A stretch of DNA of 48,365 nt, from the NCBI GenBank assembly GCA_017443595.1, contig JAFSYU010000021.1, positions 1 to 48,365 on the forward strand. The letters run 5' to 3'. A program made the position numbers and the translations under genes. The stretch comes from Clostridia bacterium. Its GTDB lineage: Bacteria > Bacillota > Clostridia > Oscillospirales > CAG-272. The notes beneath the pieces were generated by a model that had not been told where the DNA came from, searched no databases, and worked only from the letters and a program-made list of their open reading frames with translations. This document shows positions 15,699 through 24,817 of the stretch, one piece after another (positions within the stretch are counted from its first letter, which is position 1; each line of letters opens with the position of its first letter).

Positions 15699-16825
15699 TG
15701 AGATTTGCCGCCACGTGTCTTTTCGGGCTTGAAAGACTTTTAGGTGAAGAGATAGACGCGCTCGGGTTACAGCGCGTTACGACGATAGACGGGCGCGTTA
15801 TTTTTGACGGTGAAATCTCCGATATACCGCGCCTGAATATTAACCTGCGTTACGCCGAGCGGCTTTATATCGTGCTCGGCGTTTTTCCGGCACGTACTTT
15901 CACGGAGCTGTTCGACGGCACGCGCGCTTTGCGTTTTTACGATTATATAGGCGAATTTGACGCGTTTCCCGTAAAAGGACACAGCATAAAAAGCGCGCTT
16001 ACGTCTATTCCCGACTGCCAGAGCATAGTCAAAAAAGCCGCGGTCGAGTCTATGAAAGACAAATATTCCGTAAACCGTTTTGAAGAAACGGGCGTAAAAT
16101 ATCAGATAGAGTTCTTCATATTAAAAGACGAGGCGACGGTCATGATAGACACGTCCGGCACTACGCTTCACAAGCGCGGCTACCGACCGCAGTCAAACGA
16201 GGCGCCCCTGCGCGAGACGCTCGCGGCGGCTTTGTGTAAATTGGCGCATATAAGAGAGGACAATCTGTTCTGGGATCCGATGTGCGGCTCCGGCACGATT
16301 GCGATAGAGGCCGCGCTGCTTATGTCAAACACCGCGCCGGGCATGAACCGCACCTTTATCTCGCAACAATATCCGTGGATAGAAAAAGCCGACTGGGACA
16401 AAGCTTACGAGCAGGCGGCGGATATGATAAAGCGCGACTGCAAATTTGAAGCGTACGCGTCCGACATTGACCCGGAGTGCGTGCGTATAACGGCGGACAA
16501 CATTCGCCGCGCAGGTATGGAAAAGTATATAAAATGCTTTGAATACGACGCGAGAAACCTGCAGACGTACGGCAGAAGAGGCACTATAGTCTGCAATCCC
16601 CCTTACGGCGAGCGGCTCATGGATAAAGAAAGCGTAGCTGTGCTTTACAAAGAATTAGGCGACGCGTTCTCAAACCTCGGCTCGTGGCAGATATACGTCA
16701 TATCTTCCTGCGAGGATCTCCCGCGCCTTTTCGGCAGACGCCCGGATAAGATCAGAAAACTGTATAACGGCATGATCAAATGCAATTACTACCAATTTTT
16801 CAAAGCAAAGGATACAAAAAAATGA
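15698..16825 (+). CDS. THUMP-domain 23S rRNA methyltransferase-like protein (RlmL/YpsC type)
   Basis: 375 aa. N-terminal ferredoxin-like plus THUMP RNA-binding region (residues 1-160, with HKRGYR near its end) is joined to a Rossmann methyltransferase with DPMCGSGTIAIEAA (about 194-207) and catalytic NPPYGERL (about 304-311). These are the marks of RlmL/YpsC N2-guanine methyltransferases that act on 23S rRNA; the exact target base is not shown by sequence. Coupled upstream by a 1-base overlap and downstream by ATGA with the aminopeptidase gene. Length matches the single-domain YpsC form, not the longer E. coli RlmKL fusion. Confidence 0.85.
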   Translation: MRFAATCLFGLERLLGEEIDALGLQRVTTIDGRVIFDGEISDIPRLNINLRYAERLYIVLGVFPARTFTELFDGTRALRFYDYIGEFDAFPVKGHSIKSALTSIPDCQSIVKKAAVESMKDKYSVNRFEETGVKYQIEFFILKDEATVMIDTSGTTLHKRGYRPQSNEAPLRETLAAALCKLAHIREDNLFWDPMCGSGTIAIEAALLMSNTAPGMNRTFISQQYPWIEKADWDKAYEQAADMIKRDCKFEAYASDIDPECVRITADNIRRAGMEKYIKCFEYDARNLQTYGRRGTIVCNPPYGERLMDKESVAVLYKELGDAFSNLGSWQIYVISSCEDLPRLFGRRPDKIRKLYNGMIKCNYYQFFKAKDTKK

Positions 16826-18054
16826 AATACGAAAAACAACTGTTACAGTACGCAAAGCTCATAGTAAAAGTCGGCGTAAACGTCCAGCCGGGGCAGTACG
16901 TGACCATAATGTCGCCGCTTCACGCTGCGGAATTTGCGAAAATGATAGAAAAAGAAGCGTTTGAATCAGGCGCCAAAGACGTTAAAATAACGTTTAACGA
17001 TCAGGGCGCGGATAAGATACGCTTTACGTACGCGGACGCGGAAACCTTGGCCGATATACCGGACTGGTTCAAAGAGATGAGAACGTACTACGCACGCAAG
17101 GGCGGCGCTTTTATAAACATTTCCGGCGGCGATCCCGAGGCGTTCAAGGGTATAGACGGTATGAAAATGCTGTCATTCAGCCGCGCTATGAACAAGGCGA
17201 GCGAGGAATTCTATGATCTTATGGATCAGGCCGTTTTCCCGTGGTGCGTAGTCGGCTACCCGAGCGAAGCGTGGGCGAAAAAGATATTTCCTTCCGACAA
17301 ACCGTCCGTCGCCGTGGACAAGCTCTTTAAAGCCATATTCAACGCCGTCCGCATAGGCAGAGGCGACACGGCGAAAAAGTGGAGATCACACGACAGAGTT
17401 TTAAAGCGCCGCGCGAAGATCTTAAACGAATATAATTTCAAGGAACTCCATTTCAAAAACGGTTTAGGCACGGATCTGCACGTAGGTCTCGTTGAAAACC
17501 ATATCTGGCAGGGCGGCTCCGATAAAACGAACAAAAAAGTCAAATATATGCCCAATATGCCGACGGAGGAGATATTCTCCATGCCGGATATGAACAACGT
17601 CAACGGCGTCGTATACTCGTCAATGCCGCTTTCGTATCAGGGCAATCTGATAGAGGATTTCAGTCTGACCTTCAAAGACGGCGAGGTCGTTTCACATTCC
17701 GCAAAGAGCGGAGACGAGGTGCTTACGCGTATGCTCGCAACGGACGAAGGCGCAAAGCGTCTCGGGGAGGTCGCGCTCATACCGTACGACAGCCCTATAT
17801 CAAATATGAAAATACTGTTTTATAACACGCTCTTTGATGAAAACGCGTCCTGCCATTTAGCTCTCGGCTCAAGCTACGCCATAACTATAAAAGGCGGAGA
17901 GAAGATGAGCAAGGAAGAAGCAAAAGCAAACGGATCTAACGACAGCGGCATACACGTGGACTTTATGTTCGGCACATCCGATATGAGCGTCACAGGAGTG
18001 ACGCACGAGGGAGCTGAAATCAAAGTATTTGAAAACGGCAATTTCGTATTTTAG
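16822..18054 (+). CDS. M29-family metal-dependent aminopeptidase (AmpS/PepS type)
   Basis: 410-aa cytoplasmic exopeptidase of the thermophilic aminopeptidase family M29, which removes N-terminal residues from peptides using two metal ions. Family landmarks: an N-terminal AKLIVKVGVNVQPGQYV, the central LGTDLHVGL followed by NMPTEEIF, and C-terminal metal ligands in SCHLALGSSYA, GIHVDFMFG. Start ATG 16822 overlaps the upstream stop (ATGA); the longer frame only shadows the methyltransferase. Nine bases separate it from the following lipoprotein gene. Start, length and motifs all agree with an intact enzyme. Confidence 0.88.
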   Translation: MKYEKQLLQYAKLIVKVGVNVQPGQYVTIMSPLHAAEFAKMIEKEAFESGAKDVKITFNDQGADKIRFTYADAETLADIPDWFKEMRTYYARKGGAFINISGGDPEAFKGIDGMKMLSFSRAMNKASEEFYDLMDQAVFPWCVVGYPSEAWAKKIFPSDKPSVAVDKLFKAIFNAVRIGRGDTAKKWRSHDRVLKRRAKILNEYNFKELHFKNGLGTDLHVGLVENHIWQGGSDKTNKKVKYMPNMPTEEIFSMPDMNNVNGVVYSSMPLSYQGNLIEDFSLTFKDGEVVSHSAKSGDEVLTRMLATDEGAKRLGEVALIPYDSPISNMKILFYNTLFDENASCHLALGSSYAITIKGGEKMSKEEAKANGSNDSGIHVDFMFGTSDMSVTGVTHEGAEIKVFENGNFVF

Positions 18055-18063
18055 GAGAGGCAA

Positions 18064-19794
18064 ATGAAAAGAATAATATCCTTTGCACTGATACTAATTA
18101 TGCTGATCGGCTTTCTGTACGGCTGTGTCGGCACGCCCGAAACAACGGCGGCGGACACGACGGAAACGGAAGAGCGGACTGAAACGGAAGAGGTGACGGA
18201 AATGCCCGTGGAAACAGATGAAATAATCACCGCGCCGGACGAGGACGCGGGTTTGACCGCATGGTACGCTCACTCGTTTATAAAAACAGATCCGGACAGA
18301 CCGGAAGATACCGGGCTGCGCTCTTATACCGTATTTATGGCAAAAGCGGAGACGGAAAACGCGCAGATAGTTTTATCAGCCGACTCTGATAAAACAGGTC
18401 TGTCAGTTTCGTGCGGACCGCTTAAAAACAAGGACGGGGCAGAGATAAGCGCGGAGATATACAGACAGTATTACGTAAAATGCGGACAGGTGCGTTATCC
18501 CGATCCGGTCGCGCCTATGAATGATACTACGAGAGTTTTTGATATAGAAAAAGGGAAGTCTCAGGCGCTTTTCATCCGTCTGAATACGCAAAAAGACACG
18601 CCCGCGGGCGATTACGAGGGCGTCGTTTCCGTATGTGAAGGCGATAAGACCGTAAAACAGCTGCGCCTTTTCGCTCACGTATGGGATGTCACAATGCCCG
18701 AGGTGATGACGGCGTCCGCCGTTTCCGGCATGGGGCCCGGAGACATATACCGCTTCCATAACAACGACGGTGAAAAGGATTATTATAAAGAATATTACGA
18801 TTTTCTTCTGCAGTATCACGTAAACGCATACGATCTGCCGTACGATATACTTGACGAGCGTGCCGACGCGTATATGAGCGATCCGCGCGTAAAGTTTTTC
18901 AGAGTTTCGTACGTAGGCGACGACGAGAGGATGGTCGCGTGGTACAACAAGCTCAAAACGAATGAAGAGTGGCTTAAAAAAGCGTATTTTTATCCGTACG
19001 ACGAGCCGGGTTCCGCCTCCGCTTTAAACGATATGGCGGGAAAATGCGCGCGTATAAGACAGCTTTGCCCGGGCGTTAAGATAGTCGTTCCGTTCTTCCA
19101 GAACGTGCAGTACGACAAGGACAGAGATCAGATAGCTTTTATGAGCGAATACATAGATATATGGTGTCCCAAAACGTTCTGCTTCACTAAGCAGACGGAC
19201 AAAGCGGGCGGTAAAAGAATGCTTTACAGTGCCTCGCAGAAAAAGAAATATACGGAATTCGGTCAGAGGATGAGCGAAGAAGTCGCCGGCGGCGACGAAT
19301 TATGGTGGTACGTCTGCTGGGAGCCGGGTCTTCCGTATTTGAATATGTACGTTGATATGACGGGCTTGCAGAACAAACTGCTGTTCTGGCAGCAGAAGCA
19401 GTACGGCGTGAGCGGATTTTTATACTGGTCCTGCACGTTCTGGGAAAGAGTTGAAGACCCGTGGACCAATATGGCAACCGTCGGTAAGGATTACAGAACG
19501 GGTCAGAGCTGGTTATCAGATAAAGTTTTCGGCGACGGATCGCTTTTATATCCGGGTACCGACGCCGACGTTGACGGTGCGTGCGGCTCTTTCAGACTTG
19601 AGATGATACGCGACGGTATGGACGAATTTGAAATGCTTACGATGCTTGAAGCCGCGGCGGGAAAAGACAAAGCGGACGCGATAATAAGCACGGTTTCAAC
19701 ATCCGTAGTCAAATTCACGGACGATAATGAAGCCATGGCTGCCGCAAGGATACAGTTAGGCAATGCGCTGGAGGAAGCGCTTAAAAACAAATGA
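18064..19794 (+). CDS. DUF4091-domain lipoprotein (glycoside-hydrolase-like)
   Basis: 576 aa. A signal peptide ending in lipobox LYGC (Cys21) anchors it outside the membrane. A Thr/Glu-rich linker (about residues 25-60) follows, then a beta domain and a DUF4091 region (about 280-540) related to the GH123 barrel. Landmarks are YPYDEPGS (acidic pair of the likely active site), DIWCPKTFCFT, LWWYVCWEPG, GFLYWSCTFW and the terminal RLEMIRDGMDEFEML typical of DUF4091. Substrate cannot be named; N-acetylgalactosaminidase activity in GH123 is only an analogy. GGAGAGG precedes the start. Its stop overlaps the U32 gene (ATGA), an unexpected coupling for an exported enzyme. Confidence 0.82.
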   Translation: MKRIISFALILIMLIGFLYGCVGTPETTAADTTETEERTETEEVTEMPVETDEIITAPDEDAGLTAWYAHSFIKTDPDRPEDTGLRSYTVFMAKAETENAQIVLSADSDKTGLSVSCGPLKNKDGAEISAEIYRQYYVKCGQVRYPDPVAPMNDTTRVFDIEKGKSQALFIRLNTQKDTPAGDYEGVVSVCEGDKTVKQLRLFAHVWDVTMPEVMTASAVSGMGPGDIYRFHNNDGEKDYYKEYYDFLLQYHVNAYDLPYDILDERADAYMSDPRVKFFRVSYVGDDERMVAWYNKLKTNEEWLKKAYFYPYDEPGSASALNDMAGKCARIRQLCPGVKIVVPFFQNVQYDKDRDQIAFMSEYIDIWCPKTFCFTKQTDKAGGKRMLYSASQKKKYTEFGQRMSEEVAGGDELWWYVCWEPGLPYLNMYVDMTGLQNKLLFWQQKQYGVSGFLYWSCTFWERVEDPWTNMATVGKDYRTGQSWLSDKVFGDGSLLYPGTDADVDGACGSFRLEMIRDGMDEFEMLTMLEAAAGKDKADAIISTVSTSVVKFTDDNEAMAAARIQLGNALEEALKNK

Positions 19795-21017
19795 TAAAAC
19801 CTGAAATATTATCACCCGCCGGAACTTTTGAAAAGCTGAAAGCCGCCGTGAGATTCGGCGCGGACGCGGTGTATCTTGCCGGACAAAGCTTCGGTATGAG
19901 AGCCGGCGCCGGCAATTTTACGCTTGCCGAGATGGCGGAGGCGATAAAATACGCGCACGGACACGGCGTAAAAGTTTACGTCACGGTAAACACGATGCCG
20001 CGCGCGGACGAATACGACGCTCTGAAAAAATATATCCCGGCGGTAAACGAGCTGAAACCGGACGCGTATATAGTCGCGGATCCAGGCGTTATGGACGCGT
20101 TTCACAGACTGATCCCCGACGCAAATCTGCACGTTTCCACCCAGGCGAGCATCGTTTCACCCGAAACGGCTGAAGTATATATGCGTCTCTTCGGCGCAAA
20201 GCGCGTAGTGCTCGCGCGGGAGCTGTCGCTGAATGAAATAATAAAAATAAGAAAAAACACAAGTCCGGAGCTTGAGCTTGAGGTCTTCGTTCACGGCGCC
20301 ATGTGCGTGTCGTACAGCGGAAGATGCCTTTTATCAAATCACTTTACCGGGCGCGACGGCAACAGGGGAGAATGCGCACAGCCGTGCCGCTGGAATTACA
20401 AGCTGTATAAGCTTGAGGAAGGCAAGGATGCCTCGCGTCAGCCGGGTATCGAGCAGACGGAAGACGGCACGTTTATAATGTCGTCGCGCGATATGTGTAT
20501 GATTGAGCATATACCGGAGCTTTGTGAAGCGGGAATATCGTCGTTTAAGATAGAAGGCAGAATGAAAAGCACGTATTACGCCGCCGCTACGGCGCTTGCG
20601 TACAGACAGGCGGTGGACGCGTACTGCGGCGACCCGGAAAATTATACGTTTTCGCCGGAGCATCTGCGTATTCTGGAAAGCGTGACGCACAGAAAGTATG
20701 ACACCGGATATTTCTTTGATAAGCCTATGGAGGACGCCAAGATCGTGGACGAGCCGGGGTATATAACGGAGCGCCCGTATTACGGCATAGTTTCGGATTA
20801 TGACGCAAAGACCGGTTTTGCGAAAATAGTGCAGAAAAACAAAGCCGTCTGCGGCGACACGGTCAGATTTTTGACGCCGGACGGCGATAAAGAGCCGTTC
20901 CGCATAGAGGAAATGTATGATAACGAAATGCAGAGCATAATCTCCACCCCCCACCCGAAAATGGAGTTTTATATAAAAACGCCGTATAAGGTCGGAGAAG
21001 GAGACATACTGCATTAA
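19791..21017 (+). CDS. peptidase U32 family protein (TrhP/YegQ-like)
   Basis: 408 aa. Opens with PEILSPAGTFEKLKAAVRFGADAVYL, written here by its parts: an N-terminal barrel typical of U32, with the signature EVFVHGAMCVSYSGRCLLSN near residues 165-184 and a following Cys cluster GECAQPCRW. The conserved cysteines are thought to bind an iron-sulfur cluster. Although named a collagenase, the best-studied relatives take part in hydroxylation of tRNA wobble uridine or of 23S rRNA, so an RNA-modification role is likely. Start ATG 19791 overlaps the preceding stop. It ends the long operon; a terminator-like hairpin lies about 270 bases on. Confidence 0.85.
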   Translation: MIKPEILSPAGTFEKLKAAVRFGADAVYLAGQSFGMRAGAGNFTLAEMAEAIKYAHGHGVKVYVTVNTMPRADEYDALKKYIPAVNELKPDAYIVADPGVMDAFHRLIPDANLHVSTQASIVSPETAEVYMRLFGAKRVVLARELSLNEIIKIRKNTSPELELEVFVHGAMCVSYSGRCLLSNHFTGRDGNRGECAQPCRWNYKLYKLEEGKDASRQPGIEQTEDGTFIMSSRDMCMIEHIPELCEAGISSFKIEGRMKSTYYAAATALAYRQAVDAYCGDPENYTFSPEHLRILESVTHRKYDTGYFFDKPMEDAKIVDEPGYITERPYYGIVSDYDAKTGFAKIVQKNKAVCGDTVRFLTPDGDKEPFRIEEMYDNEMQSIISTPHPKMEFYIKTPYKVGEGDILH

Positions 21018-21020
21018 GAA

Positions 21021-21126
21021 TGTGGGGGCGATCAATGATCGCCCGCGAAAAACAAATGAATGTAGGGGCGATCATTGATCGCCCGCGAAAAACAAATGAA
21101 TGTAGGGGCGATCATTGATCGCCCGC
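21021..21126 (+). repeat. 40-bp tandem repeat, 2.6 copies
   Basis: Units at 21021-21060, 21061-21100 and a partial at 21101-21126. Each holds the palindromic core GGGCGATCATTGATCGCCC and an A-rich connector GAAAAACAAATGAA. Copy 1 differs in the core (CAATG for CATTG) and at one flanking base. The same core is found singly near 15240 and, altered, at 45881. Confidence 0.9.
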
Positions 21127-21480
21127 TTTTAAAGAATAAAGAATAAATAATAAAAATCGGTGTCGCTTGCGCGACGAATTGTGTGCGCAAAGCGCACATT
21201 TGGGGCTCCCCGCCCCCCATACGGGAACCCCCATTGCTCACGAGTTCGCAACAGGGAACCCCTATTACCGCCCCAAACCCCACCATCCCCCCGAGATTTC
21301 TCGGGGCTTTTTTGTGTCACGCGCGCAGCGCAAATCGAGTGCGTCAGCACACATCGGGCAGACCGTAAGGTCTGCATATCGAATCGCGTAAGCGATATAT
21401 CAACATAATAATACTCTTTCGACGGGCAGACGGATATATCAAATGAGCCGGCTTTTTTTACGTTTAAAAATTGCATAACA
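21127..21480 (+). repeat. palindromic repeat mosaic between two convergent operons
   Basis: This gene-free stretch is almost wholly built from palindromes: an A-rich linker (about 21128-21156) like those at 15036 and 45901, GTCGCTTGCGCGAC, GTGCGCAAAGCGCAC, a unit at 21223-21264 bounded by GAACCCCC and GGGAACCCC, the terminator hairpin at 21289-21306, GCAGACCGTAAGGTCTGC near 21358 and ATCGCGTAAGCGAT near 21383. The unit at 21223-21264 is the same family as the one nested in the RAYT gene at 32179-32220. Confidence 0.85.
21289..21313 (+). terminator. Rho-independent terminator of the U32 operon
   Basis: CCCCGAGA (21289-21296) pairs with TCTCGGGG (21299-21306), followed by CTTTTTT. It is a sister of the terminator at 9636-9657, including the C-rich lead-in, so terminator and repeat are one module. 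Confidence 0.65.
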
Positions 21481-21520
21481 AAAGCCGGAGGTTCACGACC
21501 TTCGGCTTTATTTTTTTTTA
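21481..21520. terminator. bidirectional terminator between convergent genes
   Basis: A 12-bp stem, 21481-21492 with 21498-21509, carries one G-T pair and a 5-base loop, with a run of Ts on the plus side (21511-21519) and TTTTG on the minus side. It closes the minus-strand sigma/anti-sigma operon that ends at 21536. Confidence 0.75.
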
Positions 21521-21535
21521 TATTTTTTAAACCGG

Positions 21536-24500
21536 TCAGTCTTTTTTATCCGTAATTATATCCGTCAAATACGTACCGCCGGTTATGCGATAACCTTCGT
21601 CTGATTTTTCAAGCTCAAACGTAACTTCCTGCTCTGGTCTCCATCCGTCGCCTGCCGTTGCCTTAACAGTAATCACACCTTCTTTCTCTTCCGTTATTCT
21701 CACGGAACCGTAATTGATCATAAGACGAGCCTCTACCTGATCCGTCATATCAAGCAGATAAACGTTATCGCCGACAGTCAGTAAATACTGATTTTCCTTT
21801 ATATAGTCTTTGACAAAATCCTTCGGCAGTATGTTGGAAAAATACCATATCCAGTGATCATAAGTATCAAGCCCATATGAAAACCGGCATACGCGGTCTG
21901 TTATATAAAACTTTTTGCCGTTCTCTTCACGCAGAGCAACCTGATCAAGTTTTTCTTCAAGTCCCTCCGGAAGCGACGGATTGTTTCCGTATTCTACGCT
22001 GTACGCTGTATCGCAATCGTAGTATCTGAAATCATATACAAGCCCGTAGCGCATGAATTGAAATAGCTTTTCCACGTCCATAATGGTATCTCTTATCGCA
22101 CATTCCTCTGGTGAAAGTGTTCTGTAAAGCCATTCGGTAACGAGAGTACCGCCGGTTATCTTCAAGTTGCCGCCTTCATTTGACAGCTCCACGGTATAGT
22201 ATTTTTCTTCGTCAACGTCGAAAACGAATACGTTTGCAGTTCTTCTTACACCGTTGCCGTCAGATACGAGTTCGACAAATTCTTCCTGATAATACGGAAT
22301 TCTGAGGTTGTTCGTGTTGAAGAAATAATACGAATTACACGTGAGCACGCGGCCGTCGGACGCCGTTAAGAAGTATTTATTTTCCTTTACAAAATCGTCG
22401 GCTATGCTCTTTGTCGTAAGAGAGCTGAAATACTCTTTCCACTTATCTATCGTCTTTATTCCTTCGCGCTGTTCATACACGGCGGGTGCGGAATCGGAAC
22501 GGTCAAGTTCATCCTTCGTATAGTATTTCAGTAAAGCCGTATATATGGCGTCGCCCGGCTCGTACGTTGAACTTCTGCCCTCTTCCGAATACCTGAAATA
22601 TACGTTTGACGTCGGATCGTTTACCGCTATACCGTACTTGACGGACAGAGCCATATTGAAAAATTCACTTATAACGCGTTTTGCCTTTTGCTCACGCGTT
22701 TTAGCCGAATCCGAGAAGTTGTCAAATCCGTATTTCTTTATAAGCTTATATGAAGGCGCGTATTTTGTTTTTACCTCGTTCTCCGTCATATTCTTCGCAT
22801 ATTTACAGAAGGCGTTATAATAGTACTCGTGTATCCATTTGTCACATTCTTCATTGTACGACGCGTCAAAGCGCGGCAGATTATCTGCTTTGAAATTATC
22901 AAAATTAGGTAAATACTTAGTCGTGTACGGGACGGTGCGCGTATCATCGTTCCACGTATCTGTAAGGAAAGATGAAATATATACGAACATAAGCTGCTTG
23001 TGCATCGGGTCTGTTTCGGTATCGTACAGATCAAGGAAATATCCGAATGTGAAATTGTCCAGAGGCTCGTCGCCGAGATAATAATCGCCGTCGTAGTGTA
23101 CGTCATCCGCGTGTTCGTCGCCGCATAGGTACCTGAAACGCTGATAATTGAGCCCGTAATTTATTATCTCGTACATCGCACGCTCTACGCGCTCCTCTGT
23201 ATCAAGACCGTCCCAGTCTTCAGATACAGGATCGGTTTCTTCACCGATATCAGTCTCCGGCTCCGACTTCAACGTCGCCGGATAATTGTAGACCGATATC
23301 TCGTTATTTTCTATAACTACTCTGACCTTGTTGAAAACGTGCGCGTGACCGTCTTCGCCGTACTGATTTACGGTCTTATCCGTAATATCGGCGATATATT
23401 CGGAATTCGCGTACAACTCGCCGTTCTCTCCGACGCTCCAGGATATGCTCAGATCATTCATATTAAGTTTTTCAAGATCAAGTTTTTCCGCTCTCATAAG
23501 ATTGCGCGTTTGATTGTAAAGCACACTTCTGATCGTGCCCATTGAATTCTCCGGTATCCGCCATTCGGAAAACGGCTTGAACTCTTGCCCGCTTACAAAT
23601 ATTTTTGCGCCGCCTCCGCCTATGCTGTGGTTATATACGTACTGATATGACGTAGGTAAACCGCCGAGACAGAGCGTAAACGTGACCGTTGTATTGAGGT
23701 TTTCTTCCGTTATTTCTTCAAGCAGCATTTCACGCGGTATTTTGCCGAAATCGGGATATTTTTCGAGCATCTCGTTATAAACACGGTCGACCGTTTCCTT
23801 TTGCTCCGCGGTGAATTCTTTCTTTTCCGGCGTCGCATACGGCGGCTGTATTCCTTCGCATATCCCGGAAGGAGTAAACGTATATTCATAGTTTTCTTCA
23901 GACGTAAACAGAGGCTTAAGCGATGCCGGATATTCCGTAAGCGTTACGGTATCAGCCGATATCTCAACGCCGATAGTGGCGAAAATATGCGGCGTCGGCA
24001 TTGTTGTATCTTTCGGCTCCGCTATCGTTATTGACGTAGCGTACAGCCCGTTTTCATCATAGCTGAAGATGACTCTTTCCAAAATATCGTCCGGATCATG
24101 ATCAACAAAGCGGGCGATCTGCAGACCGTTTTCTTCCGCAAATGCTCTGACGTTCTTTTTAAGCATTGATATTATATCGTCGCATACGATCTGCGGCAGC
24201 TGAGCATCGGTAAATTCTTCAAAATTCTTCCCTGTGATCGTCCAGCCGTTGCAAAAATCATCGTATTCCTTGACGCCGTATTCATGATATTTATAATTGC
24301 ACCATAAACCCGTTCCGATGTTGCCTAAACAGAATCCGAATTCAACGTACAGATCACTGTTTGGGGTGTCAACGTACTCAACTATACGCTGTCTGGGGAT
24401 CTTAGCGAATTCCGGAAAGTTTTCGATCAGTTCGTTATAATACCGGTCGGCGATTTCCTGTTCTTGTGCAGTAAGGTTGTTCTTTTCCGGCAGAGCGTAC

Positions 24501-24817
24501 GGTCCTTCCATTTTATATACGTGGTATTTTACCTGTATTTCTTCCGTGTCGTCAGACGTATCGCCCGTTTCCTCTGATGATGAAGCGGGGCCGTTTGGAT
24601 TCAGCTTCATTTCCGCTATTTTCAAGCCCGTGAAAATCCCGCCGAACAAAACCACGCAGGCCGCAAACGCGCCTATTATTTTTAAAACGGGACGTTCTTT
24701 CTTTTGTGTGACGGTGTCGGAACACCTGTCGTCATAATTTGCAAAATCTTCTATATCCGATTGATTTATATCCGATATGGCGGAAAAGAGTTTTTCCGCA
24801 TTCTTTTTATTTTTCAT
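21536..24817 (-). CDS. giant membrane-anchored protein, probable anti-sigma factor with repeated ectodomains
   Basis: 1093 aa. The cytoplasmic N-terminus (KLFSAISDINQSDIEDF) is like the short sigma-binding regions of clostridial anti-sigma proteins. A transmembrane helix follows at about residues 46-67, then over 1000 extracytoplasmic residues. The ectodomain holds internal duplications: a YALPEKNNLTAQE / YATPEKKEFTAEQ domain at about 109 and 326 (both continuing with a FPEFAKIPRQ / YPDFGKIPRE motif), and a second type at about 546, 796-914 and 992 (KENKYFLTASDG versus KENQYLLTVGDN). It overlaps the upstream ECF sigma gene by ATGA. Role as anti-sigma is inferred from context and topology; the ectodomain probably senses something outside the cell. 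Confidence 0.7.
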   Translation of the reverse strand: MKNKKNAEKLFSAISDINQSDIEDFANYDDRCSDTVTQKKERPVLKIIGAFAACVVLFGGIFTGLKIAEMKLNPNGPASSSEETGDTSDDTEEIQVKYHVYKMEGPYALPEKNNLTAQEQEIADRYYNELIENFPEFAKIPRQRIVEYVDTPNSDLYVEFGFCLGNIGTGLWCNYKYHEYGVKEYDDFCNGWTITGKNFEEFTDAQLPQIVCDDIISMLKKNVRAFAEENGLQIARFVDHDPDDILERVIFSYDENGLYATSITIAEPKDTTMPTPHIFATIGVEISADTVTLTEYPASLKPLFTSEENYEYTFTPSGICEGIQPPYATPEKKEFTAEQKETVDRVYNEMLEKYPDFGKIPREMLLEEITEENLNTTVTFTLCLGGLPTSYQYVYNHSIGGGGAKIFVSGQEFKPFSEWRIPENSMGTIRSVLYNQTRNLMRAEKLDLEKLNMNDLSISWSVGENGELYANSEYIADITDKTVNQYGEDGHAHVFNKVRVVIENNEISVYNYPATLKSEPETDIGEETDPVSEDWDGLDTEERVERAMYEIINYGLNYQRFRYLCGDEHADDVHYDGDYYLGDEPLDNFTFGYFLDLYDTETDPMHKQLMFVYISSFLTDTWNDDTRTVPYTTKYLPNFDNFKADNLPRFDASYNEECDKWIHEYYYNAFCKYAKNMTENEVKTKYAPSYKLIKKYGFDNFSDSAKTREQKAKRVISEFFNMALSVKYGIAVNDPTSNVYFRYSEEGRSSTYEPGDAIYTALLKYYTKDELDRSDSAPAVYEQREGIKTIDKWKEYFSSLTTKSIADDFVKENKYFLTASDGRVLTCNSYYFFNTNNLRIPYYQEEFVELVSDGNGVRRTANVFVFDVDEEKYYTVELSNEGGNLKITGGTLVTEWLYRTLSPEECAIRDTIMDVEKLFQFMRYGLVYDFRYYDCDTAYSVEYGNNPSLPEGLEEKLDQVALREENGKKFYITDRVCRFSYGLDTYDHWIWYFSNILPKDFVKDYIKENQYLLTVGDNVYLLDMTDQVEARLMINYGSVRITEEKEGVITVKATAGDGWRPEQEVTFELEKSDEGYRITGGTYLTDIITDKKD

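Noticed and set aside
21021..21126. Possible CRISPR array
   Set aside because: The units are contiguous 40-bp copies with identical connectors, so there are no variable spacers, and no cas gene is in the window.
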